Assembly (NCBI RefSeq): GCF_014851395.1
Contig: NW_024040040.1
Location: 24,781,000-24,844,999 of the forward strand
Origin: Micropterus salmoides
Lineage: Eukaryota; Chordata; Actinopteri; Centrarchiformes; Centrarchidae
DNA: 64,000 nucleotides
Direction of reading: 5' to 3'
Shown here: in pieces, positions 25,905 through 36,400 of the stretch
How positions within the stretch are numbered: position 1 is the stretch's first letter
Layout: every line of letters starts with the position of its first letter
The notes under the pieces: generated by a model
What the model was told of the DNA's origin: nothing
Seen by the model: only the letters and a program-made list of their open reading frames with translations
Database searches by the model: none
Program-made: the position numbers and the translations under genes

Positions 25905-25919
25905 AAGCAAATTCAAAAA
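21945..25919 (+). mobile_element. Array element, copy F (runs into gap)
   Basis: Sixth copy: head, full insert (22225-23933), three CTCF-bearing units, terminal unit and poly-A, then AAGCAAATTCAAAAA up to the assembly gap. That last string resembles the start of the hairpin tail. The array therefore probably continues or ends inside the gap, and its true length is unknown. Confidence 0.8.
24352..25298 (+). promoter_or_regulatory. CTCF-like sites in copy F (3)
   Basis: The same 14-mer starts at 24352, 24818 and 25285. The total over the array is 16. A weaker relative, CTAGGTGGCGCTA, in which the upstream CCA is TTT, occurs once in the terminal unit of each copy: about 8212, 12159, 13838, 18672, 21721 and 25731. 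Confidence 0.6.
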
Positions 25920-26419
25920 NNNNNNNNNNNNNNNNNNNNNNNNNNNNNNNNNNNNNNNNNNNNNNNNNNNNNNNNNNNNNNNNNNNNNNNNNNNNNNNNN
26001 NNNNNNNNNNNNNNNNNNNNNNNNNNNNNNNNNNNNNNNNNNNNNNNNNNNNNNNNNNNNNNNNNNNNNNNNNNNNNNNNNNNNNNNNNNNNNNNNNNNN
26101 NNNNNNNNNNNNNNNNNNNNNNNNNNNNNNNNNNNNNNNNNNNNNNNNNNNNNNNNNNNNNNNNNNNNNNNNNNNNNNNNNNNNNNNNNNNNNNNNNNNN
26201 NNNNNNNNNNNNNNNNNNNNNNNNNNNNNNNNNNNNNNNNNNNNNNNNNNNNNNNNNNNNNNNNNNNNNNNNNNNNNNNNNNNNNNNNNNNNNNNNNNNN
26301 NNNNNNNNNNNNNNNNNNNNNNNNNNNNNNNNNNNNNNNNNNNNNNNNNNNNNNNNNNNNNNNNNNNNNNNNNNNNNNNNNNNNNNNNNNNNNNNNNNNN
26401 NNNNNNNNNNNNNNNNNNN
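25920..26419. other. Assembly gap, 500 N
   Basis: Exactly 500 N, so a placeholder of unknown true size. It separates the tandem array from the contig carrying the left inverted segment. ORFs translated across it are meaningless. Confidence 0.98.
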
Positions 26420-26985
26420 TTCCGTCGGGCCACTCTGCCATAAAGCCCCGACTGGTGGATTGCTGCAGTGATGGTTGACTTACTACAACTTTCTCCCATC
26501 TCCCGACTGCATCTCTGGCGCTCAGCCACAGTGACCTTTGGGTTTCTTCTTTACCTTCTCACCAGGGCTCTTCTCCCCCGATAGCTCAGTTTGGCCGGAC
26601 GGCAAGCTCTAGGAAGGGTTCTGGTCGTCCCAAACGTTCCATTTGAGGATTATGGAGGCCACTGTGCTCTTAGGAACCTTAAGTGCAGCAGAAATTTTTT
26701 GTAACCTTGGCCAGATCTGTACCTTGCCACAATTCTGTCTCTGAGCTCTTCAGGCAGTTCCTTTGACCTCATGATTCTCATTTGCTCTGACATGCACTGG
26801 AGCTGTAAGGTCTTATATAGACAGGTGTGTGGCTTTCCTAATCAAGTCCAATCAGTATAATCAAACACAGCTGGACTCAAATGAAGGTGTAGAACCATCT
26901 CAAGGATGATCAGAAGAAATAGACAGCACCTGAGAATATGTGTCACAGCAAAGGGTCTGAATACTTATGACCATGTGATATTTAG
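26420..26985 (-). pseudogene. Tc1-like element, N-terminal part, cut by gap
   Basis: Minus-strand 5' part of the Tc1-like element found whole at 53968-55283. It runs from the inner ITR repeat (ATAAGTATTCAGACCC) through a 5' leader and start codon (ATGAGGTCAAAGGAACTGCC, near 26770) into the helix-turn-helix region, then into the gap. It keeps about 155 bp of leader missing from the right-arm copy, but has its own 2-bp deletion near 26560. Confidence 0.85.
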
Positions 26986-27085
26986 GGCCGAGCACGACCG
27001 TGCGAGGTCCCTATTGAATTTGCTCGGATTATTTTTAGGGCCCGAGCACGACCGTGCGAGGTCCCTATTGAAATTGCTCGGATTA
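26986..27085 (-). repeat. Hairpin-tail minisatellite, 2 units
   Basis: Two ~53-bp copies, inverted, of the array element's tail: GGGCCCGAGCACGACCGTGC followed by GAGGTCCC, then ATTGAATTTGCTCGGATTAT. The right arm has only one unit at this place. Confidence 0.85.
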
Positions 27086-27139
27086 TATATATATATATAT
27101 ATATAATATATATTATATATATAATATATATATATATTA
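27082..27139. repeat. AT microsatellite
   Basis: About 58 bp of alternating AT with TAAT interruptions. The matching tract in the right arm (53890-53920) is about 30 bp, so it is length-variable between the two copies. Confidence 0.9.
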
Positions 27140-27395
27140 TTTAGTCCGACCGACTTCAAATTTCTGCTGTGCCTTCTAAAGGCATTGAAGATGAAAAGTT
27201 GTGCTATTTGCGAGTTTTCGTCAATGGGCGTGTCCGTGGCGTGGCGTCAAAGATCAAGTCTTCGCCATGACACAGGAAGTTGTTGTAGCTTCAGTGTACA
27301 TGCTCACATCTGAACCAAACTTTACGTGCTTGATAACTCTCCCACCCCGCTATGGAGGACCAATCCTGAAACAGTCAGAAATAAATACAGAACTA
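27140..27395 (-). mobile_element. Partial array-element unit, inverted
   Basis: Reverse complement of the first ~240 bp of the 466-bp unit plus ~40 bp of the insert's end (TATGGAGGACCAATCCTG, diverged from the array's GGATCGGTCCTCCATAG). It lacks the CTCF-like site. This is a solo, older copy of the same family outside the main array. Confidence 0.85.
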
Positions 27396-28205
27396 AACAG
27401 TTGCACCACTGTATGGCATACATACTGCTTTAAGACAAAAGACAAAGCAATGGGTAAGTATTATATTTTCCTAAACCTAAACTGGAACCCCTTCCGTTAG
27501 TACTGGCTTCCCTACACTGGTTTCTTTATATTGTGTTTTACTGATGTATGAGTGTTTTCTTTAACAGTTTGCTTTAATGTTTAAAGGCTACTGTCAGTCA
27601 TTTTAAACATTTCCATATCGTGGGGCATTCAAGCAGCAAAACAAAAAAACTATAGTTATAAATGTGAGATGACAGGACAGAGAATAAATCTATAGAAAAC
27701 AGAATTCAAGTTTTAGCTTCTGAAATAGTTTAAATGTTCTGATGGATAGATCAGAAGGACGGCTGCTTTACTCCAAACTGTTTCACTGTATGAACCTGGA
27801 CTGTTTGTGAGACCTTTAGATGTGTAGAAGATTACAGAAGATGAATAACTAAACATCCTGACCAATTGTTTTAGCGGGAGATTTTAATAATCAATGAAGT
27901 TATGTAAATGTGCACAGTAGGGCTGTGACGGTTTTGAAACCGAGACCGAAATCGCAACACAGAAGTCCACGGTCTCGTGTCACAGATCCGAGAGGCAGAG
28001 CCGCGACACACCGCGGACTGTTGAGCTCTCATTAAAACTGTGCCTGCGGCGGAGACCGGTGGGGGGTGGGCTCGTTAGCGGTGTATATTGTAGGATATTG
28101 TATTAATAGTAGATTATTGTAGTTCATTTCCACCTTAGTTTAGTGTTTATTTACTTGAATCTGCTCTATGCTTTTCTCCCCATACTCACACACACCTAGC
28201 CTGCA
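27396..28205. other. No gene; possible DNA-transposon end
   Basis: No coding sequence seen. AGGGCTGTGACGGTTTTGAA at about 27921 resembles the terminus of dispersed vertebrate DNA transposons. A related GGTAA/ACCG-rich segment lies at 37750-37865. No partner end found. Confidence 0.35.
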
Positions 28206-28350
28206 CCTCTGGGGTCTCATTTATAAACCGTGCGTACGTACAAAACAGGGCTGGAAACATGCGTACGCCACTTCCCAAGCAAAGGATGTGATCTATAAAA
28301 AACAAACTTGACGGTCCTGTAAGTAAACTCTGACCATGCGTACGCACATA
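28206..28350 (+). repeat. GCGTACGC-rich dispersed repeat
   Basis: Starts GGGGTCTCATTTATAAACCG and ends CATGCGTACGCACAT. Second copy of the repeat at 5909-6030, in the opposite orientation. It includes a 20-bp segment that the first copy lacks. Confidence 0.75.
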
Positions 28351-28449
28351 AAGAGAAGCGAGAAACGGCAACTCACATGGCAGAAGGATGAAACTGAAAT
28401 GAATACGTGAATACTGTGTAAAATAAATCGAAATATTACCTCTGAGTAG

Positions 28450-28905
28450 TATAGGCTTAAAGCCTTTCTAAGTAGGGGGCAGTCTTACCTCTGGTCCTAA
28501 TAATAAGATCCCAATGCCCCAGTGCAGTGATGGGGACGCTGTGCTGTTGGAGATGCTGTCCTTCGGATGAGACGTTAAACCGAGGTCCTGACTCACTGTG
28601 GTCATTAAAAATCCCATGGCACTTGTCGCAAAGAGTAGGGGGTTCCCCAGTGTCATGGCAAAAATTCCCAACCTGGCTTTCACCATCTGGCCATCTAATC
28701 ATCCACCTTAGTAATTGACTCAATGTTTCCCTCCCTCTCTGCCTCAAGCTGAGGTGTAGTGAGCGTTCTGGGGCTAAAATGGCTGCTGTGCATCACCCAG
28801 TTGGGTGCTACACATTGGTGGTGGTTGAGGTGAGTCCCCCCACTTCACTGTGAAGTGCTTTGAGTATCTATGATAAAGCGCTATATAAATGTAATTCATT
28901 ATTAA
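28450..28905 (+). mobile_element. SINE/LINE-tail repeat ending GCGCTATATAAAT
   Basis: Contains TCGGATGAGACGTTAAACCG and ends in a TTTGAG...AAAGCGCTATATAAATG tail before an ATTATT run, the kind of 3' end that L2-type LINEs and the SINEs using them share. Similar sequences are, from memory, dispersed in many teleosts. No RT coding sequence was found, so it is either a SINE or a 5'-truncated LINE. Confidence 0.6.
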
Positions 28906-29182
28906 ATAATCAGACAAGTGCGCAATAAAAAAAACATAATTTAAGATAATTTGCGGCGCACAAAAAGAACCATGATTGAGGATAAAAACACAAGCGATAT
29001 CCAAGAGATATCCGTTTCTGCAAAAGAACACCTCAAATATGTTTGGACAGTTTAATCAGGAATCATAGTAATTAATACTTGCATGTATTGAAATTTATTC
29101 TCATAAATAAGGTGAACAGGAGGACAAATTACATTTAAATTGATGCCGTTTTCAATGCGTCAGTCGAGCAAATACTCATATA

Positions 29183-30787
29183 CAGTGGGGGAAATAAGTA
29201 TTTGACCCCTTGCTGATTTTGCAGGTTTGCCCACTTACAAAGAATGCAACGATCTATAATTTTAATCATATGTACATTCTAACAGTGAAAGACAGAATCA
29301 CAAAGAAAATTCCAGAAAATCACATCATATGAATTTATTAAAATTGATAACCATCTGATGAGGAAAAACAAGTATTTGACCCCCTGGACAAACAGCATGT
29401 TAATATTTTGTAGAAAAGCCATTATTGGCCAGCACAGATGTCAAACGGTTTTTATAGTTGGTGACAAGGTTTGTGCACATTTCGGCAGGGATGTTGGCCC
29501 ACTCCTCCCTGCAGACAGCCTCCAAATCATTCAGGTTCCGAGGTTGTCGCCTGGCAACTCGAATTTTAAGCTCCCTCCAAAGATTTTCAATTGGATTCAG
29601 GTCTGGAGACTGGCTAGGCCACTCCAGAACCTTGATGTGCTTCTTCTTCAACCACTCTTTTGTTGCTTTGGCGGTGTGCTTAGGGTCGTTGTCGTGCTGA
29701 AACACCCATCCTCGACCCATCTTCAGCTCTCTCACTGAGGGAAGGAGATGTTGGTCCAGAATTCCACGATACATGGCCCCGTCCATCCTCCCCTCAATAC
29801 GATGGAGTTGTCCCGTCCCCTTGGCTGAAAAGCACCCCCAAAGCATGATGTTGCCACCACCATGCTTGACAGTGGGGATGGTGTTCTTTGGGTTGTACTC
29901 GGTGTTCTTTGCCCTCCAAACACGACGAGTTGAGTTGAGGCCAAAAAGTTCTATTTTGGTCTCATCTGACCACATCACCTTCTTCCAGGCCTCTTCTGAG
30001 TCGTCCAGGTGGTGAATGGCGAACTTCATGCGGGCCTTTACATGTTTCTTCTTGAGCAGGGGGACCTTGCGTGCGCTGCAGGATTTCAATCCATGACGGC
30101 GTAGTGTGTTACCAACCGTTTCTTTTGTAACTGTGGTCCCAGCTGCCTTCAGTTGATTCATCAGTTCCCCCTTGTGGTTTTGGGATGATTCCTCACCGTT
30201 CGCATGATCAGGGACACCCCACAAGGCGAGATCTTGTGTGGAGGCCCAGACCGAGGGAGGTTGGCGGTGGTGTGGTGCTTCTTCCATTTCCTGATAACTG
30301 CACCGACAGTTGATCTTTTCTCTCCAAGTTGCTTTCCGATTCTCTTGTAGCCCATCCCAGCCTTGTGCAGATCAACAATCTTGTCCCTGATGTCCGTAGA
30401 AAGCTCTTTGGTCTTGCCCATGGTGGTGATGTTGGATGCTGGTTGTTTGGGTGTTGACAGGTGTCTTTTATACAGGTAACGAGGTGAGGCAGGTGTATTT
30501 GATGTAGATAATTGGTTGGGATTGGGGCTGTGTCTTAAAGAAAGACTAACTGGCTTGTAGGAGCCAGAATACTTGCTGTTTGGTAGGGGGTCATATACTT
30601 GTTTTTCCTCATCAGATGGTTATCAATTTTTATAAATTCATATGATGTGATTTTCTGGAATTTTCTTTGGGATTCTGTCTTTCACTGTTAGAATGTACAT
30701 ATGATTAAAATTGTAGATTGTTGCATTCTTTGTAAGTGGGCAAACCTGCAAAATCAGCAAGGGGTCAAATACTTATTTCCCCCACTG
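29183..30787 (-). mobile_element. Tc1-like transposon (left-arm copy)
   Basis: 1605-bp element flanked by TA (29181-29182 and 30788-30789). Both ends start CAGTGGGGGAAATAAG and have ~205-bp inverted repeats. Each ITR holds an outer and an inner direct repeat of the AAGTATTTGACCCC type, the IR/DR layout used by Tc1 transposases. It is inserted antisense to the recombinase-like gene, upstream of its first recognisable exon. The insertion site is the same in both arms. Confidence 0.95.
29400..30421 (-). pseudogene. Tc1 transposase, one-base frameshift
   Basis: Same transposase as the intact copy at 50600-51622. The reading frame breaks near 30170, where a run of six G has become five. The N-terminal 86 residues are in one frame (30421 to about 30161) and the catalytic remainder in another (to 29400). 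All DDE residues are present downstream. A homopolymer indel may be a real allele or a sequencing error; reads over this base would decide. Confidence 0.92.
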
Positions 30788-30930
30788 TATTGTTATCACA
30801 TGTTTGTTTCCTTATTGAGCCAAATTTTATTGTCATTTACAACAAGTCACAGGCTATTTCTTTTACCTCATCACCAGCCTCGTTAAGTGAGTGGAGTGTT
30901 TGTGTAGCCTAAATACATGTTTGAACACAG

Positions 30931-31911
30931 GTGGAAAGCATTTGGTTTACTCTCTTTTCAAACGGGGTAATCCAAATTAGTACCTGGGTCATCCCGTCTT
31001 GCATGTGTGTGTCCCTGCAATGCAATGCAAGCCTTGCATTGAAAATCGGACACTCCCTGTTAAAAGTGAGTGACATTATTCATTGCCATGCTCTCATGGC
31101 TGGAGATGAGGACCTAATTAAATCCTCAGAAGCTTTATTGGTCAAAGTGGTCAGAATACATATCACACACTGCCTTGAGCACCATTAGTGATTTGAAATA
31201 TAACAAACCAACCAAACTACCACTCACTGAGGACATCACAAAACTTCACAAGTATCTTGACAAACATGCAGACTCAGCAACCGCAGCACTGAAGGAGGAT
31301 GCAACAGCGCAGAACTATTCCATAGTCCTCTTCAACAGAAGACGTGTTGGTGAGGTCTCAAAGATGAAACTGAGGAATTTTTTGGAACGAGTTTGCTCAA
31401 ACCCATGAAGCAATGGGGCTGTCAGAATATGAACAGAAGCTTTGCAGCTATTTTCAGCGAGTTGAACTGAGAGGAAAAAGGGAGAGAAAGGTAGCAGTGC
31501 TACTAACACCTGAAATGGTGATGGCACTCAATCTGATGATTGAGAAGAGAAGGGAATGTGGCGTGCCAGACAAAAACGAGTACTTATTTGCTGTACCAAA
31601 GTGTCTGACTTACTACTGAGGACATCAAAGTCTCAGAAGGTTTGCTGATGAATGTGGTGCGAAGAAGCCTGATTATTTACGATCTACTCAATTGCGCAAA
31701 GAAATAGCAACCCCTTCCCAAATCTTAAACTTAAAGAACAATGAAATAGATCAGCTTGCTGATTTCTTGGGACATGATATAACAGTGCATAGACAATTCT
31801 ACCGGCTGTCTGAGCCCACCATACAAAGTGCAAAGATCTCCAAGTTGCTTCTTGCACTTGAAAAGGGAAAGTTACATGAGCTTCAAGGACAATCTCTTGA
31901 TGAAATTGAAG
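30931..31911 (+). pseudogene. Tyrosine-recombinase-like catalytic exon, left copy
   Basis: Catalytic domain of a tyrosine recombinase (phage-integrase fold). The exon follows an acceptor (TTTGAACACAG) and ends at a donor (GAAATTGAAG then GTGGTT), phase 1. Motifs line up with lambda integrase: Arg-I in LFNRRRVGEVSKMK, a beta-hairpin Lys in RGKRERKVAVLL, Arg-II in STQLRKE, then DFLGHD and the Tyr in HRQFYRLS. The usual box-II His is Thr here. An in-frame TGA (31617-31619) splits it; CGA to TGA decay is likely. This copy also has an 11-bp deletion near 31135 and a 2-bp deletion near 31406, both absent from the right arm. Relation to Crypton- or DIRS-type recombinases is inferred. Confidence 0.8.
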
Positions 31912-32996
31912 GTGGTTATAGTTTTTATTGTCATATTATATTTTGTTTATTTTTCTTCTGTAGACAGCTAGTATGGTATGCACTTTAACAGTGTCTTTAT
32001 GGGTTATATTTTGCAGACCTTTTTCATCACTTGAGTTTTATTGAAAATTACTAATTCCAATTAGAATTTTGTAGTTTCATAGTAATTAATAGGGACGTGA
32101 CGAGATTAAAATGTGATGAGATTTCTCATCAGGTGAAAGACACACAATTGACATTATTTACACACTTTCACACCATAAGTCCAGGAGTTTCTAACTGAAT
32201 AAAAATTAAATACCTAGAAAGGCCCAGAAAATGCAGTCCATTTACTATTTACAAAGACGTTGCAATTGCCCAAGGATTGCAATTCTGTTTCGCTGCTGCC
32301 AAACACACACGACTTCTTCGCCCTAACAAACTCGGGTTAGTGGTACGGGAAGGACAGAACCAGCATGTAGTTCACAATGTCAGCGCTAGGAAAGCCAGGA
32401 TACACAGGGAGCCAGACACTTGCTGGAGGATTTAGTGCGAGTGGACGCATTTAACTGTGCTACATTGTAAATCCAGTAAAAAGCACCAATTCAGTTTTTA
32501 CGCCTGGGGTCAGACTTTGTGCTTTCCATAATATGCTATAGAGCAAAAAATGTATTATTACATTTTACATATATATACATATTATATTACATATTACATT
32601 TATTATGCTATTCGATTAACACCTTGTCTACACAATATCTAAACTGTTAAAATGCATTTCAGACACATTCTTAATCAGCAGGCACACAAAATTGCACTGC
32701 AATTCTGGGTCTAAACAGAGAAGCGCAAACCACAGAGGAGAAACAGGGAACAAACAGGTGGCTTTCCTTGCTAAACATTTTACCAATAAATAGAAATGTT
32801 TAGTACACTATGACTAATCTTAACATTTTTTTGGCAAGTTTGATTGAATTATTAGTGTAAGTGGCTGCAGCCTGTGGACTGATTTCAAAAACTGTTGTCC
32901 ACATTAGTGACTTAACTTAACTGGGGGGGAAAAACATGGTAAAATAGGGTCCAGGTTGAAAAATACTGACAATTTACATATTTTCCACTTGGCATA

Positions 32997-33422
32997 CACT
33001 ATATGGCCAAAAAGTACTCCAACTAATTATTGAGTTGATGGAGGAGGGATAAAGATATGGGATTGTTTTTCAGGGTTTGGTATAGGCCCCTTAGTTCAAG
33101 TAAAGGATAATCTTATTGTTGCGGGATACAGAGATACTTTAGACAACTGAGTGCTTTTGTTTTGTGTATTCAACATGAAAACATGGTTATACGATATAAG
33201 ATTGGGTGGAGGAACTCGAGTGGCCTGAACAGAACTCAACCCTATTGAACCTGCCTTCTTGTCCCTAAAGTCCCACAGACAAGCTAAAATGTTTTAAAAG
33301 CCTTTCCTGAAGATTGTTATGGTGCATCTCTATGTTAATGCCCATGGTTTTGGACTGGGATGTCCAGCAAGCTCATATTAGATGTGATTGTCAGATGTCT
33401 CCAGACTGTTGGCCATATAGTG
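32997..33422 (+). mobile_element. Internally deleted Tc1 element (MITE-like)
   Basis: 426 bp flanked by TA, with ends CACTATATGGCCAAAA and TTGGCCATATAGTG. Inside, a short transposase remnant (GGAGTGGCCTGAACAGAAC, the EWP-Q-S/N-L region) and the 3' leader AATGCCCATGGTTTTGGA survive. It is a deletion derivative of a different Tc1 family from the one at 29183. Confidence 0.85.
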
Positions 33423-33751
33423 TACCACAACTTCATTTCTCAATTGAAGATAATGTCTGTGAAAGAAATACCAGTGCATTTACCATTTTAATAAGACACA
33501 CTTTATGATCACGGTAAGTTGACCCCTAACCCTAGTCCTTGCATTTATGGAAAGTATGTTATTTCACAAATTAAGTACATTTCCAGGTTACAAATTGATT
33601 TACTTTTTTTTATTATTATTTTTACTACTACTGTATGGTAGAACTTTACCACCTGATAAGCAGAATCCTGCCATAATGAGGAATGCAAAAGCTTATAATT
33701 TGTTGTGTTTAAACTAAAACTAAAAATTAAACTTTTGAATTGTTCGTCCAG

Positions 33752-33838
33752 ATTTCACAGATGATGATGACAAGGATGAAAGTGAAGATGAAGAAACCAT
33801 TGCTTTTGATACAGCACGGGAATCTGGAGTTCCCTGTG
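33752..33838 (+). pseudogene. Recombinase-like gene, acidic linker exon
   Basis: 87 bp, 29 codons, between an acceptor (TTCGTCCAG) and a donor (GTAAGTAC). Joined to the catalytic exon in phase 1 it reads as an acidic linker, DFTDDDDKDESEDEETIAFD and on to GVPC. Its phase (1/1) matches the neighbouring exons, which supports the gene model. Confidence 0.7.
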
Positions 33839-33973
33839 GTAAGTACCAAGTAAGTAGCTTGTATGTATGTAGTACTGAAACATTTAATTTACTTCAGCAA
33901 GAACATGAATGTAACAGGGATTTTGTAACTGCCTTTGAAGCAGTATATACTCACAATAGTTTTCCACTTAAAA

Positions 33974-35681
33974 CAGGGTACCCGCGGGCTCTGAAAAGTA
34001 TTAAAAAGTCTTAAATTTCATATTCTAAAAATAAGGCCTTAAAAGTATTACATTTAATTTACAAAGTATTAAATTTCGTTTACCAAGGTCTTAAATTTTT
34101 TCTTGTATTTTCGTAGGATTAAATAAATGCCGTAACGTCACAAATAAATACTTTTTGTGTGTGTGACTTTACAATTTACTCAGTTTGGTGTGACTCTGAT
34201 GTGATACGGCAGTACAGGTAACGTTACCGTTTACGTCAGTTTTTAGCTTTACGCTCTGGACTGTTGAGTGTTCGCGGTGCACGAGCTCTGGCATCCAGCT
34301 CTGGTGCGAGTCAGTCAGTTGTTAGGAAAGAAAGCAAAACGTCTTTGACGTGCTACTAACAAGCTAACGCTAGCTCGTCGCCTCAGAATGGGCAAGTGTC
34401 TGAAGATCATTAGGCCAGAGATACGGACAAGTTGGCGGACGAGGCTGAGGGCAGTGGCGCAGAGGTTAGCGCAACAAGCGGATCGAAGTGCGAGCCAGTC
34501 ACACTATGGCGAGCGATAATGAAACTGCGGAACTGGAAGACCCAGTGCAGGTTGCTGGTCGTTACAACAGCAACGGAGAGACAGTTGTGCATAACGACGA
34601 GGACCGTGTCTGTGTGTCGGTGTTGCGCCGCTGTTGTAGTGTAACGTTATGTGAATGGAAACATCCAACTAACACACATTAAACTTACATCACCCGATGT
34701 GCCGATCACCTGGACGAGGAAAAAACAAACCGGAGCCCAACTCCTTGTCCCTGTTGCTTTCAAGCCAATACTATATAATAGGCTACTATATTTCAAGCAG
34801 CCTTTAGATGCAAATACAGAATAGAATGAATAATCACTGAAGCAATTGGCATATTATATTACATTACCTTTTCTAGCCAAGGTGTAACTAATTGCAACAA
34901 CTCATACCACACAATGTTTTTGTATTTTTGATTTCACCCCTTAAGAGTTCTTAGTGCACAAATATTGCATTAATTTCATAGGTGTCATTTGACGTGTCTC
35001 CATCACTTTTTTTAAAAGCATTTGTTAAATATGTTTTGAAAAATGGTTTGCAACAAGAAATGTAAAAAATAGATAAAAGAAGAAACAAATATGCATTGTC
35101 CAAAAAAAGTTTCTTAAGCTACAAAAACAAGCTGCTGAGTACTGCATTATATTCTGTTTTAATTGTCACCTGAATCACTTTATATAAATAAAGACAATTC
35201 TAACATAAATTGTCTCCAGAATGTAGGAAATTAAGTGTTTAATGCTCAAAATCTTCTAGGGGAGGATCCCCAGACCCCCCATTTATATATTTTAGCATTG
35301 AATATTTCATCAAATAGTGTTAAAATGTTGTCTTGTCCAATATTGTGAATCGTGCGTGTGAGCTAAGTGTATCGTCATACCCCTAAACTGAACCCCACCA
35401 CTTTTAAACACAAAGTGACGTCCATGATTCATTTTATCTTATTAAAGCCCAAACACACCCCAAAAAACTATAGTGTGTTAAATATGAATGTATTATAATA
35501 AAATGTTTTATTAAATTCACGTAACTTCATAAATAATTTCCTCAGGCTTTTACTGCTTCAAAATTCATATAGATTTTCCAATAAACGGCAGTGAAGTTGG
35601 TATTAAATTTCATCCTAGGTGGTATTAAAAAGTCTTTAAAAGTCTTAAATTTAACTTTGAGAATCCTGGGGGGGTACCCTG
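33974..35681 (+). mobile_element. 1.7-kb TIR DNA element (left copy)
   Basis: Starts CAGGGTACCCGCGGG and ends CCTGGGGGGGTACCCTG, a perfect 10-bp terminal inverted repeat, followed inside by inverted AAAGTCTTAAATTT tracts. The class looks hAT-like, but no 8-bp duplication is visible. Inside, 34432-34682 has small overlapping ORFs (one starting MASDNETAELEDP) that could be a first transposase exon; I see no catalytic domain. It lies in the intron between the linker exon and the next exon, next to a SINE. Confidence 0.75.
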
Positions 35682-35912
35682 TAATAGCGCCTTTCTAGTC
35701 TTCTGATCACTCAAAGCTTAGTGACATACATACATTGCCAACTGCTTATCAAAACAGAAATTCATACACATCCACACCCTAAAACAGCCATCACAAGCAT
35801 TTGGGATTCAGTATCTTGATCAAGGACACTTCAACAGATTGGAGGAGCAGGGAATTTGAACCATAGATCTTTGATTAGCAGGCAACCTGCTCTACCTCAG
35901 TCACAGTTCCTA
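35682..35912 (-). mobile_element. tRNA-derived SINE (left copy)
   Basis: Minus strand: box A-like GGTAGAGCAGGTTG and box B GGTTCAAATTCC, 30 nt apart, then a body and a tail AGACTAGAAAGGCGCTATTA related to LINE tails. The 1.7-kb TIR element abuts its 3' tail, so that element probably inserted there. Confidence 0.75.
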
Positions 35913-36400
35913 AAACTACTAACTCTTCAGCCCTGTGGTTACCAAAGACTGAATTATAAATAAATATCTTCAATATATTACTCCTAAACCATTACTCAAC
36001 GCTGTAATACCATTTGGTAACTATGCACTGTCACCACCCTATGGTTTAAAGGTGGTATGTAAACCATTTTATGTAGACAAAGCATTGTAAAACAATGATT
36101 TGAATATCAGTTTCAACAGAGCATTAAGTGTTTGAAAATAAAATTTCTTTTTGAAAGTCATCGTAAACCTGTTTGTCCTGGGTGCTGGGGCAGAGGAGTG
36201 CACTGGATTCTTTGTGCATTGAATTGCAAATTGAATAAAATGAATTAACTAGCCTATATATAAGGAAATTTTCTCTGTACATATTGTCATATACAGTACA
36301 TACAAAAAGATGTTTGAATAATAATACAGATATAATGCAAATCATACAACAATAACTATCCTTCAGTAAAAACTATGCTTTCCTGTTGTATACTTTTCAG

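Noticed and set aside
6458..25919. CRISPR-like array
   Set aside because: Units of ~466 bp without spacers, in a eukaryotic repeat setting; no cas genes.
25811..26529. ORFs of about 200 aa spanning the first N gap
   Set aside because: Mostly unknown bases; an artefact of translating N.
29358..29738. 126-aa plus-strand ORF in the Tc1 element, and its mirror at 51284-51664
   Set aside because: Antisense shadow of the transposase reading frame.
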